Virus record (IMG/VR): IMGVR_UViG_3300020056_000961
Location: 1 to 22,274 of that record
Source: a virus
Length of the DNA stretch: 22,274 nucleotides
Direction: 5' to 3' (one strand)
A program made the translations under genes and the position numbers. Each line of letters opens with the position of its first letter. Positions within the stretch are counted from its first letter, which is position 1. Shown piece after piece: positions 13,675 through 20,505 of the stretch. The notes below the pieces were generated by a model, which was given only the letters and a program-made list of their open reading frames with translations, was not told where the DNA came from and did no database searches.

Positions 13675-13889
13675 AGAACTAATCCTGCTACGTAAATAAA
13701 GGTCAAACCTGCATTCATTACAATAAGACTTTTTTCTTTCCATAGAATACCAACTAGTATCCAAAGACTATTGCTAATAATGAATGCCCAAATGTACAAA
13801 GGGTAGACATTAAAGGCGGCTAGTGTTGCGGCTGTTAACAGACATGCTGTACTCAGCCACGCTAGCCATTGATAGGGTTTTACCACCAT
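13671..13889 (-). CDS. Small integral membrane protein (second of a pair)
   Basis: 72 aa from ATG 13889, which overlaps the upstream gene's stop by 10 nt. The longer reading from 13985 overlaps that gene deeply and is rejected. Three hydrophobic segments are visible (LAWLSTACLLTAATLAAF, IWAFIISNSLWILVGILW, LIVMNAGLTFIYVAGLVL), joined by short loops, with basic residues at the N-terminus (VVKPY). No transporter signature is certain. The pattern of N..P.YIW and short loops is reminiscent of small solute transporters, but I would not name one. It is co-transcribed with the other membrane protein and the SGNH-like gene; its stop overlaps the latter's GTG. Confidence 0.65.
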   Translation of the reverse strand: MVVKPYQWLAWLSTACLLTAATLAAFNVYPLYIWAFIISNSLWILVGILWKEKSLIVMNAGLTFIYVAGLVL

Positions 13890-14161
13890 GAAGCCGCAAC
13901 TCCATATCCAAACACATTTATAACAGCAAAGTATCCTGTAAGTAACATTACCCATGCCGCACCTCTTCGTACAGATGCGTAGCACTGTGTTACCGATCCT
14001 ACAAAGAAGAACGGATAAACAATTAACATATTAGGATCTAATGCAGTCAAAGCAAGTGTTAAACTCGCTGTCACTGTAAAAACAAAACTGATAAGTTCAA
14101 ATGCAAATGCAACTTTATCAGACTTGTAGCTATTAATCCAAAAGTCTTTTACTTTTTGCAT
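13880..14161 (-). CDS. Small integral membrane protein (first of a pair)
   Basis: A 93-aa protein with a charged N-terminus (MQKVKDFWINSYKSDK) and three hydrophobic stretches (FAFELISFVFTVTASLTLAL, MLIVYPFFFVGSVTQCYA, AWVMLLTGYFAVINVFGYGV), so about three membrane spans. RRGAAW sits in a loop and looks like a conserved feature. I recognise no named family. The start overlaps the DsbA-like stop as TAATG, so it is coupled to that gene and controlled by the same early promoter. Being made early, it might alter host membrane transport or superinfection, but that is speculation. Confidence 0.7.
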   Translation of the reverse strand: MQKVKDFWINSYKSDKVAFAFELISFVFTVTASLTLALTALDPNMLIVYPFFFVGSVTQCYASVRRGAAWVMLLTGYFAVINVFGYGVAASWW

Positions 14162-14424
14162 TACACTTTGTCTTTGCCAACTGTTACAACAAGTGTTTCT
14201 AAATCGTCAAACTCAGTTGCAACTCTCTCCCAATCAGCTTTTTGTGCAATTTTAATTGCCTTGTTAATTAAACTTGGTTTTACGTCAAGTTCTTCTGCTA
14301 CAGCTTTAACAGTATCTTTCAATCCTGCTTGTAGGTCTTCAATTTCTTGAAGAACTGTAACGCCTTCATTAACTAGCCTTTCTAGTTTTGCCTTTTCTTC
14401 AGGGCCGTATACACGGTTACTCAT
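14161..14424 (-). CDS. dsbA: DsbA-like double-stranded DNA-binding protein
   Basis: An 87-aa helical protein. By eye it follows T4 DsbA (89 aa) over most of its length: an N-terminal charged helix, a central LKDTVKAVAEELDVKPSLINKAIKIA (compare ELIKDIRIRAKDELGV... of T4) and a C-terminal acidic segment EFDDLETLVVTVGK. T4 DsbA binds DNA near late promoters and is non-essential. The size and helix order match, but identity is modest, so the call is tentative. A perfect sigma70 promoter (14451-14479) and GGAGG 6 nt before ATG 14424 indicate strong early expression as the first gene of its unit. The alternative is another small phage DNA-binding or regulatory protein. Confidence 0.55.
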   Translation of the reverse strand: MSNRVYGPEEKAKLERLVNEGVTVLQEIEDLQAGLKDTVKAVAEELDVKPSLINKAIKIAQKADWERVATEFDDLETLVVTVGKDKV

Positions 14425-14450
14425 AGTAAGCCTCCATTTGTTATTGTAGT

Positions 14451-14479
14451 ATTATATAATAATTATGAGTATTTGTCAA
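14451..14479 (-). promoter_or_regulatory. Perfect sigma70 promoter upstream of dsbA-like gene
   Basis: On the minus strand the sequence reads TTGACA (14474-14479), a 17-nt spacer, then TATAAT (14451-14456), a full consensus match. It begins inside the last codons of the 69-aa gene. A transcription start near 14444 would give a leader of about 20 nt with GGAGG before the dsbA-like ATG. This fits an early phage promoter read by host RNA polymerase. Confidence 0.85.
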
Positions 14480-14672
14480 GTAGTTTTTGAAATGCTTCTT
14501 CAAAACCTTCTTCATAGTCTGCTAAAGGAGCACCATTACTTCCGTCAATCCATAATCTTTTGAAATATCCGTTTTGTGAAGCAATAATCGTCTCGTGGGT
14601 AGTGTTTATATGTCCTTTGACCATCCAGAATAAACGATATGCTTCTTTGTTATTTCTTATTTCTTCCTGCAC
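14463..14672 (-). CDS. Small protein, unknown function
   Basis: A 69-aa acidic protein (MQEEIRNNKEAYRLFWMVKGH...) with a C-terminal DYEEGFEEAFQKLLDKYS helix. No family recognised. The start is GTG 14672 with AGAAGG 6 nt upstream, a good Shine-Dalgarno, and it lies inside the 3' end of the 94-aa gene (23-nt overlap). The -35 box of the early promoter is embedded in its last codons. It is the last gene before the promoter and probably belongs to the upstream late-type unit. Confidence 0.65.
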   Translation of the reverse strand: MQEEIRNNKEAYRLFWMVKGHINTTHETIIASQNGYFKRLWIDGSNGAPLADYEEGFEEAFQKLLDKYS

Positions 14673-14934
14673 AGTGGGCCTTCTGGCTGAAACCTTTTGG
14701 ATTATTACAATTTATAGAGCGTTTGTACTTTTTACTCCATTTTTCGTCAACTGACTCGCCCTTTTTCTTTTTAGCCATATTTGTAGCAATAGCATAGATC
14801 GCACCTTCTGGATCCATCCCTTTTTCTTTAGCCCATTTTGCTATATTTTTTTTGGCTTTTGGTTTGTCAAGAATTTTATCAGCAGTCTTGTGTGCTTTTT
14901 TGATTGTTTTTTTGTCTAGTTCCGCAAAACGCAT
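14650..14934 (-). CDS. Lys-rich protein with NC...GFSQKAHC C-terminal tail
   Basis: A 94-aa strongly basic protein. The N-terminal 60 residues form Lys-rich helices (IKKAHKTADKILDKPKAKKN...). The C-terminus is KYKRSINCNNPKGFSQKAHC followed by AGRNKK, with two Cys. From memory this tail occurs in several marine T4-like phage proteins, typically at the end of otherwise unrelated proteins. It follows the 239-aa Cys-rich gene with a 2-nt gap and has a weak Shine-Dalgarno, so it is probably coupled. A DNA-associated or virion-internal role is a guess based on charge. Confidence 0.7.
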   Translation of the reverse strand: MRFAELDKKTIKKAHKTADKILDKPKAKKNIAKWAKEKGMDPEGAIYAIATNMAKKKKGESVDEKWSKKYKRSINCNNPKGFSQKAHCAGRNKK

Positions 14935-14936
14935 GA

Positions 14937-15656
14937 CTACATCTTTACGCAGTTATCAACAGTCTTGCCGCCTTTTTTCTTTGTGCCCATGCGCTTGTAG
15001 CCCTTCCAGCATACTTTGCCATCAACACCTTTTTGCTTTTCTTCTGGTAATGATTTGTAACTAGGCTTACCGCATTCTGGACATAAACTTTCAGCTTCAA
15101 CAATATCTGCTACACTTTCTGCAAGTTTTTTTGATAATACATCTTTATAACTTTCTGATGTAAAACTTGGATTGGATTTCCAATCTGATTGTTGTGCTGA
15201 TGCCGCCGCATTTACTTCAGGAGAACTAGTAATTCCTGCTTTTAGCGGTTTGTTTTTTCTTTCGTAAATTTTATTTCCACAACAACCGCACTCTTTACCT
15301 ACTTCTGCCATTGTATGATTGCCACCGCAGTGTCCACAACCAGCTTTACAACCACAAGTAGCAGGACTTTCTTTAGCTTCGTTTGTTGTTTCGAATTTCA
15401 TGTCGTAATCCATAGCATGATACACAGAACCAATATAGTCTGCGGCTTTTGTAATTTTAGATTGTTGCCAACCTTCCATACCTTCTGCTTCGCTTACACC
15501 TTTTAGCATGTCGTGAAGTTTAATAGCATACTTGGCAATTTTGTATAGTTCTGCTCTTGCCATTTGTACTTCATGATCACGTTCGGCCATGTCAGCCATA
15601 TCAGCAAGTCCGCCTTCTTTAACTGCTTGTTTGTTTTTAAGTTCTGCTTCTCTCAT
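14937..15656 (-). CDS. Mosaic Cys-rich protein with zinc-ribbon-like segments
   Basis: A 239-aa protein. Residues 1-90 form a helical domain (AELYKIAKYAIKLHDMLKG, KITKAADYIGSVYHAMDYD). Residues 98-130 are Cys-rich: CGCKAGCGHCGGNH followed by CGCCGNKIYERKN, which would suit one or two small zinc sites. The C-terminal part has CPECGKPSYKSLPEEKQKG, then VCWKGYKRMGTKKKGG and a final NCVKM. I recognise the last tail from marine T4-like phage proteins but know no function. The start has GGAG 6 nt upstream, and a late-promoter-like GATAAATA lies about 23 nt upstream. This favours late expression and perhaps virion association. Confidence 0.65.
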   Translation of the reverse strand: MREAELKNKQAVKEGGLADMADMAERDHEVQMARAELYKIAKYAIKLHDMLKGVSEAEGMEGWQQSKITKAADYIGSVYHAMDYDMKFETTNEAKESPATCGCKAGCGHCGGNHTMAEVGKECGCCGNKIYERKNKPLKAGITSSPEVNAAASAQQSDWKSNPSFTSESYKDVLSKKLAESVADIVEAESLCPECGKPSYKSLPEEKQKGVDGKVCWKGYKRMGTKKKGGKTVDNCVKM

Positions 15657-15678
15657 AATTAACTCCGGATTACAGTAG

Positions 15679-15686
15679 TATTTATC
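15679..15686 (-). promoter_or_regulatory. T4-type late promoter-like box (GATAAATA)
   Basis: Minus-strand GATAAATA matches the T4 late consensus TATAAATA at 7 of 8 positions and the NATAAATA form described for marine T4-like phages. It lies at the stop codon of the 90-aa gene, about 23 nt before ATG 15656. An initiation site near 15673 would leave a leader of about 17 nt containing GGAG. A single short box can occur by chance in AT-rich DNA. Confidence 0.45.
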
Positions 15687-15958
15687 TACTTTTTCTTTTT
15701 TAAATACTTGTCCTTGATAGCACCTTTTTCTTCTTCGCTTGCGCCATCTCTACCAGCTTTTTGTAGTGCTTCAAACCCTTTTTTACCATACTTTTTAATA
15801 CCAGTATAGCGTTGTAAGCCACTTTCATCAGTTTCAATATCTTCTTTTTTCTTTTTCTTCTTTTTAGGACCTGTTCTTGATTGTATTGCTCCTATAGGCA
15901 TTGCTACAGCCGCTACGCCACCAGCTGTTGTTTCATTTAAAAGTTCACTTATCTTCAT
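15686..15958 (-). CDS. Lys-rich small protein with MKxxELLNE N-terminus
   Basis: A 90-aa protein. The N-terminus MKISELLNETTAGG resembles T4 capsid-targeting peptides (such as MKTYQEFIAE of internal protein III), with a possible prohead-protease site L-N-E before Thr. It is followed by a short hydrophobic stretch (GVAAVAMPIGAI), a run of seven Lys, and a conserved-looking YGKKGFEALQKAGRDGASEE segment. The end is again Lys-rich. The start overlaps the upstream 60-aa gene by 14 nt. I infer a head-internal or core protein but have no direct evidence. The poly-Lys run in an AT-rich genome could simply reflect A-tract expansion. Confidence 0.65.
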   Translation of the reverse strand: MKISELLNETTAGGVAAVAMPIGAIQSRTGPKKKKKKKEDIETDESGLQRYTGIKKYGKKGFEALQKAGRDGASEEEKGAIKDKYLKKKK

Positions 15959-16127
15959 TTTCTACACTTTCTGCAAAGATACCTTCTTTGCGTTCTTGCT
16001 TTAACCATATGTGATCTTTAATAATTAACTGTTTAGACTCTGTGCTACAATGTGGTAACATACCAGTAACCCACAATCCACTTTCATATACACATGGTTG
16101 TATGTATTTACCGTTTATAATTGACAT
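15945..16127 (-). CDS. 60-aa protein, unknown function
   Basis: A 60-aa protein (MSIINGKYIQPCVYESGLWV...) with two Cys and an acidic C-terminus. GGAGAG lies 8 nt upstream of ATG 16127, inside the 3' end of the 2OG oxygenase gene (13-nt overlap), and its own 3' end overlaps the next gene by 14 nt. Packing supports coding. The strand-rich N-terminal part (YIQPCVYESGLWVTGMLP) could be a small beta domain. No family recognised. Confidence 0.6.
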   Translation of the reverse strand: MSIINGKYIQPCVYESGLWVTGMLPHCSTESKQLIIKDHIWLKQERKEGIFAESVENEDK

Positions 16128-16690
16128 TTAAGTAACTCTCCATTGTCATACATACGTTTTAGATCACTTGTTTGTAGTTTCATATCGAAACTACATCCTA
16201 ATATGAATCTATCCTCATTTGTTTGATTAGTTACACCGTGTGGAGTACGTGTGTCAAAACAAATAGGATCAGTATAACTAATTTGTTCTAAAATTTCACT
16301 GTGTGGATAAAATCTACTTTCAGGAACTTCGTCAAAGTTTTGACTAGGACTTATAACAGTTACAGGATCTGTCCATTCATAGTGATCTAAGCTACTACCT
16401 GCAAAGTTACCACAAATAGGAATATTGATTGTACAACCGCTTTCGTAATCTGTGTGCGGACCAATAATTTGTGTTGCTTTTACTCTGTTGAAATTAACTC
16501 TAACAATAATATCGCCAGCGTTTTGAAATATTGTGTCTAAAATATCTAGTGTGTCATCGTCTGGTAAACCTACAAAAAACTTAAAACGGCCTGTACCAAA
16601 CCATCCCCATGTATGACACTGTTCATGGACTTTCTTTGTAAAATGTTCTTTGTCTATTTTTAAATCTGGTAGTAAAAAATGTTCTAGCAT
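16115..16690 (-). CDS. 2OG-Fe(II) dioxygenase (aspartyl/prolyl-hydroxylase-like)
   Basis: A 191-aa jelly-roll oxygenase. The metal triad is visible as HTD in IGPHTDYESGCTINIPI (about residues 78-80) and the distal His in DTRTPHGVTNQTNEDRFILG, where the Arg is the usual 2-oxoglutarate anchor. Both are intact, so it should be catalytically competent. Substrate is unknown; related phage enzymes are thought to hydroxylate proteins or bases. It has GGAG 6 nt upstream of ATG 16690 in a 19-nt gap after the 800-aa gene. It is a different subfamily from the oxygenase at 1336-1944, since the HxD spacing and flanks differ. Confidence 0.85.
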   Translation of the reverse strand: MLEHFLLPDLKIDKEHFTKKVHEQCHTWGWFGTGRFKFFVGLPDDDTLDILDTIFQNAGDIIVRVNFNRVKATQIIGPHTDYESGCTINIPICGNFAGSSLDHYEWTDPVTVISPSQNFDEVPESRFYPHSEILEQISYTDPICFDTRTPHGVTNQTNEDRFILGCSFDMKLQTSDLKRMYDNGELLKCQL

Positions 16691-16709
16691 TGGTACTCCT
16701 TTGCTATAT

Positions 16710-19112
16710 TTACTTTTTCTTGCTCTTGCCTGATTTCATATTGGCACACCAGTGAGCCATTCTTTGTTTTTCACCACTGCTGTTCTTTGCTATTTTACGT
16801 AGTTTTGTTACGCTTTGACTACAATTAACGCCTTTGCGTTTTGCAAGTCCCTTCCTACCAGGCTTTTTACCGTCGGCAAAGTTTTCTGACATTCCTAATT
16901 CTGCACGTTTTATCCAATCACGTTCATATTCTATAGGAATAAAGTCTTCAAGTTCTTCGTCTTTAAATTCTGAACCCATCCAATCAAATACCATAGCAGG
17001 ATCAAACTGCATTTTTTCACTTGCTTTGTAATATGCTGTATATGCGTCTAAACCATTTTTCATAAGTTTTAATGCTAATTCTCTAATATTGAGATATTCT
17101 TCTTCAATGTCTGTAAATGCACGACTTGTTTTACCAACAGTATTAGTTTGTTGATACTTGTCTATTGCCCCTTTTGTTTTGTCGTCCATAGAGTTTTCAT
17201 TCAATCCAAGTTCATCAACCATCATTTCTAACGCTGAATCTACATCATTTAAACCATTTTCTTCTTTTGTACGCTCATACCAACTTCTTACAAAGTCTGA
17301 TATTGAGTGTCCGTAAGTGTCTGGAGCCATCATAATTTGATAAAGAACTTGGTCAGGTGCTTCTCGTTGGGACCTTACAAACTTTTTAAGACTATCTAGT
17401 TGCGAACCTTCTTCTATATCTTCAGTTGCAAATTTATCTTCAAGTCCTTGCATTTTATAAACAGCCTTGATACCAAACTGTCTAATTTTTGCAAACAATT
17501 TATCTAGTAATGGTTTCTTACCTTGGTTATGTTTTATCAAAAGCATTAACATACCAAAGTCGTTTGGATCTTTGATTAAATCTCGTAATTCTTCTGCATA
17601 TGGTTTCAATATTTTTTCAACTTCAGCCCAAGCCATCTCGTGTGCATTGACTTGTTTGTTCCACCATTTTTCCATTTTGCCTAATATTTTATCAGCAAAT
17701 CCAGATAGTTTATCAGTAATACCTTCGTCCATTACTTCTTCTAAACTTTTATCTAACATACGCACTATTGCATACTCTTGGTCATACAATCTTAATGCAT
17801 CATATCTGTGATGTCCGTTTACTATTCTTCCAGTACGGTCAATAGTGATAGGAGCATAGTTGTTTTCACCTACTTTAACTAATTGACTAAAAAGTTTTTT
17901 AAATTTACGCTTTCTTTGTACCGGACGTATTTTACTTAACTTTAGTTTACCTAAACGTCCTTCACCTTTAATTTGTGGAGGTTCAATACCTTCATCTTTA
18001 ATGTGTGTATCTTGGTAACCGCTTATATCGCCTACTTTATAACCTAATCTTTTTAGTTGTTTCATTAGGTATTTCATTTCTTTTTTACCTGCATATGGAG
18101 CAATCATTATATCAGGTTCACCTACATTGCTGTTGTCTGGCATGCTTTTTAAATTAGCCATGTTAACACCTAACTTATAAAAATCGTAGGCTGTATCAGC
18201 ACCAGCCGCAAAACTATTTTTTGGATTAGGTATCATTTTGCCTTCTTGTGCAGGAGTATCAATTGCTTGCTTGATATTTTTTGCTGTTCTTTCAAACTTA
18301 TGGTCTTTGTGTTTGAATCCTACACCGCCGGCACCTTCCCATTTTTGTATGTTTTGACCGTAATCATCGATCAAAACATTTGCAATTCCGCCAGCATTTG
18401 CATATTTTGCTTTGTCATGTGTAATAATTACTTCTTCAGGTGGAAAAAATCCTAGATTCTTTTTAATCCATTCTCTTTTATGTGGTTCTGAATTTTTATC
18501 TCCAGGTAATGGAGAACTTAGTATTGAATATTTTCCTTTTACTTGTTTAATTAAACTTAATAAATTTTTTGCATTAGCTGTCAAAGGCAAATTAAGCCAA
18601 AAATTATCTGTTTGTTTAATCTTTTCTAAACCACTCTTGATGTCATCGATAGCACGCCAATCTTTTTTACCCATAAGTTTTGCCCAACTACCAAAAAAAT
18701 CTGCAAGAACACCATCCATGTCTACATAAATTTTACTATTAGGTGATAGATCGTTTATAGCATCAAATAATTCAGATTCACTCATAGCGGCGTGCTTTGC
18801 GGCCATGTGTTTTTTATATTTTTTTGTACCTTTTTTATGAGGACTTTTACCTTCTGCAACCATTCCTAGGTTGAATAATACATTTGTGCTTTTACCTTTT
18901 ACTTTTGTACTAAGTGTAGGTGGACGTCCGTCTTTGTCTACTTTGTTTCCAAATTTTCCAGCTTCTTTTGGAATTTGATTTACGTCAACATCTGGTGTTG
19001 TGTTGACACCTTTCACTATTCTTCCATCTTCATCCATGCGTCTAAGCATGTGTTTGAAACTACCCTTTTTAGGAATTTTATTTTCTAAGTCTTTGAAACT
19101 GTCAAACTTCAT
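16710..19112 (-). CDS. Mosaic 800-aa protein: HAD nucleotidase-like, ParB-like and Lys/Cys tail
   Basis: Domains in order: a Lys-rich N-terminus with HKKGTKKYKKHMAAKHAAM; a 5'(3')-deoxyribonucleotidase-like HAD domain from about residue 125 (IYVDMDGVLADFFGSW with DxD, then SSPLPG and NVLIDDYGQNI); an unknown segment (TAYDFYKLGVNMANLK...) to about 390; a ParB/sulfiredoxin-like stretch ITIDRTGRIVNGHHRYDAL near 418-436; a long helical region to about 760; and a basic tail with VNCSQSVTKLRKIAKN and HWCANMKSGKSKKK. HAD nucleotidases of this type dephosphorylate nucleotides. Its start overlaps the upstream gene as ATGA. Because several modules are joined, it may be a virion-packaged multi-enzyme protein; that is inference. 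No frameshift is seen across the junctions. Confidence 0.75.
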   Translation of the reverse strand: MKFDSFKDLENKIPKKGSFKHMLRRMDEDGRIVKGVNTTPDVDVNQIPKEAGKFGNKVDKDGRPPTLSTKVKGKSTNVLFNLGMVAEGKSPHKKGTKKYKKHMAAKHAAMSESELFDAINDLSPNSKIYVDMDGVLADFFGSWAKLMGKKDWRAIDDIKSGLEKIKQTDNFWLNLPLTANAKNLLSLIKQVKGKYSILSSPLPGDKNSEPHKREWIKKNLGFFPPEEVIITHDKAKYANAGGIANVLIDDYGQNIQKWEGAGGVGFKHKDHKFERTAKNIKQAIDTPAQEGKMIPNPKNSFAAGADTAYDFYKLGVNMANLKSMPDNSNVGEPDIMIAPYAGKKEMKYLMKQLKRLGYKVGDISGYQDTHIKDEGIEPPQIKGEGRLGKLKLSKIRPVQRKRKFKKLFSQLVKVGENNYAPITIDRTGRIVNGHHRYDALRLYDQEYAIVRMLDKSLEEVMDEGITDKLSGFADKILGKMEKWWNKQVNAHEMAWAEVEKILKPYAEELRDLIKDPNDFGMLMLLIKHNQGKKPLLDKLFAKIRQFGIKAVYKMQGLEDKFATEDIEEGSQLDSLKKFVRSQREAPDQVLYQIMMAPDTYGHSISDFVRSWYERTKEENGLNDVDSALEMMVDELGLNENSMDDKTKGAIDKYQQTNTVGKTSRAFTDIEEEYLNIRELALKLMKNGLDAYTAYYKASEKMQFDPAMVFDWMGSEFKDEELEDFIPIEYERDWIKRAELGMSENFADGKKPGRKGLAKRKGVNCSQSVTKLRKIAKNSSGEKQRMAHWCANMKSGKSKKK

Positions 19113-19324
19113 TTCTTACGGCTCCTAAATTGTGTAGGTCCAGTCATGTAAGGTTTACTGAACCATAGCTTAAACCAATCAGGATCTCCAGGTTTTACAC
19201 CTAATTCTTTTTCTTTCTTTTTTAACGATGCGGCAGTTAAGCTAGGATTTTCATCTATCTTGTATTCAGTATACCCTGTAAATTCATTTATACCTGCAAG
19301 TTTTTTTAATTCTGCAATGTCCAT
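19109..19324 (-). CDS. Small protein with LKKLAGINE N-terminus, unknown function
   Basis: A 71-aa protein. MDIAELKKLAGINEF has a possible prohead-protease-like I-N-E site at residues 12-14. The rest contains KKKEKELGVKPGDPDWFKLW and FSKPYMTGPT, a Trp/Pro-rich segment that I recall as recurring in marine T4-like phages without a function. The start lies 2 nt after the upstream stop, so it is probably coupled; its stop overlaps the 800-aa gene as ATGA. Basic C-terminus (RSRKK). A late, virion-related role is possible by context only. Confidence 0.65.
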   Translation of the reverse strand: MDIAELKKLAGINEFTGYTEYKIDENPSLTAASLKKKEKELGVKPGDPDWFKLWFSKPYMTGPTQFRSRKK

Positions 19325-19326
19325 AA

Positions 19327-20505
19327 CTATTCAGCCCGTCTAATATCATGTTTAATTTTTAAATTTGTAAACAGTTTACTAGTTGTTTCTATACTTGTCA
19401 ATGCTTTTTTTATTCTATTTAAATGATCAGGATTAGCTTCAACTTTTTGCATAAAACGTTTAGCTTCGTCTGGTTTGATAAAAAGCAGTCTACCACTCCA
19501 CGCCGCACCTTTGCGATAGAAACTTAGAAAATGTTCCTTGCCATCGACTCTATCAGCAATCCAATCTAATACTTTCATTTTATTTGGATCTTGTTCTTTC
19601 ACAGAACTATTATCTGCGCCTTTAAACAAATTAAATTCATTTACATCTTCGTCTATATTATTGGCTTGTAAAATTCGCTTGACATTATACTTGTCTATAT
19701 CAAAATCATAGGCTATTATATCTATTGCTGTTTCTGTATCTTTGTCCTGGTCTTTTAGTTCTTTATAATACTCAACTACTTCTGGAGCAAGTTTTATCAT
19801 ATCTTGTGCCATTTTTTGATTTCGTTCTTTATTCCAAGCATCAATAGCATCTTTGTCTAAACGTGGATTAGCAGGATTTGATTTTTTAAAAGGTATTACA
19901 TCACCTTCGTCTACAGATCCACCTAATGCATTGTCTAAACCTTCGTCTTGGATTCCCATTGCTTGTCTAATAGCATCATACATTTCTTTTGCTATTCTTG
20001 GATTTGCAACACCTTGTTGAAATGCTTCAAAATTACCTTCTATTGCGGCTTTACGCATTTTACTTGCGCTCATTCCTTCTGCACCTTCTGCATCAGGATC
20101 ACGTTCACCAGCACTTACAACTTCAATGCTATTAAAGTCGTAATCTGTACCGTTGTATTTGGGGAATAACTTTTCAAAACTACTTACTCTATCACTACCT
20201 GCTACATAAACTATATCTGTATACCCTAAACCTTCTAGCTTTTGCATCATGTCTATTGGTGTTCGTACATCTTTATTTCCTATTTCTATACCTTGGAAAC
20301 TAGCTTTTGCAAATCTTACTTTTTGATCAAAACTAAGTGGATTATCTTTCGCATTTTGTGTCTGACTTAAGAATAATAAATGATCGCCTGGTATACTTTT
20401 AATTTTATCAACAAGTTTTGCATGTCCAATAGTAGGCGGATTCATTCTTCCGAACGCTACTACTGCTGTTTTACCTGGCGCTTCAAATAATTCTCTTAGT
20501 TTCAC
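19327..20505 (-). CDS. Nucleotidyltransferase (NMN adenylyltransferase/cytidylyltransferase-like) with extra C-terminal region
   Basis: A 392-aa protein. Residues 13-180 hold the HIGH-superfamily fold. VVAFGRMNPPTIGHAKLV carries the TxGH motif (residues 25-28), YVAGSDRVSSFEKLF a second nucleotide-binding loop, and MSASKMRKAA (near 143) the ISSTxxR-type motif. These enzymes transfer an AMP or CMP onto a phosphate. The C-terminal 200 residues are helical and not part of the catalytic fold. The N-terminus MKLRELFEA looks like a T4 capsid-targeting peptide with an L-F-E cut site before Ala. The start is GTG 20505, overlapping the upstream stop as GTGA with AAGG upstream. NAD metabolism or sugar-nucleotide synthesis are both possible. 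Confidence 0.75.
   Translation of the reverse strand: MKLRELFEAPGKTAVVAFGRMNPPTIGHAKLVDKIKSIPGDHLLFLSQTQNAKDNPLSFDQKVRFAKASFQGIEIGNKDVRTPIDMMQKLEGLGYTDIVYVAGSDRVSSFEKLFPKYNGTDYDFNSIEVVSAGERDPDAEGAEGMSASKMRKAAIEGNFEAFQQGVANPRIAKEMYDAIRQAMGIQDEGLDNALGGSVDEGDVIPFKKSNPANPRLDKDAIDAWNKERNQKMAQDMIKLAPEVVEYYKELKDQDKDTETAIDIIAYDFDIDKYNVKRILQANNIDEDVNEFNLFKGADNSSVKEQDPNKMKVLDWIADRVDGKEHFLSFYRKGAAWSGRLLFIKPDEAKRFMQKVEANPDHLNRIKKALTSIETTSKLFTNLKIKHDIRRAE

Noticed and set aside
13671-13985. Longer 104-aa version of the second membrane protein
   Set aside because: The first 32 residues are Cys/Arg-rich and lie in the coding region of the preceding membrane protein; ATG 13889 gives normal 10-nt packing.
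14842-14870. CTTGACAAA block inside the 94-aa gene, possible promoter
   Set aside because: At 17-nt spacing the -10 would be AATATA (3 of 6 matches); the best alternative needs a 19-nt spacer. It lies mid-gene in a Lys-codon-rich tract.
15840-15870. Homopolymer-like Lys run as a possible sequencing or frameshift error
   Set aside because: The frame stays open across it, both flanks match the same small-protein pattern, and the downstream overlap is normal.
17467-17811. 114-aa plus-strand open frame opposite the 800-aa gene
   Set aside because: Antisense to a continuous long coding frame, with no Shine-Dalgarno or domain; treated as a shadow.
19373-19401. TTGACA with TAAACT at 17 nt before the 71-aa gene
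   Set aside because: The -10 matches only 4 of 6 and it lies inside the nucleotidyltransferase gene; not distinct from chance in AT-rich DNA, so not annotated.
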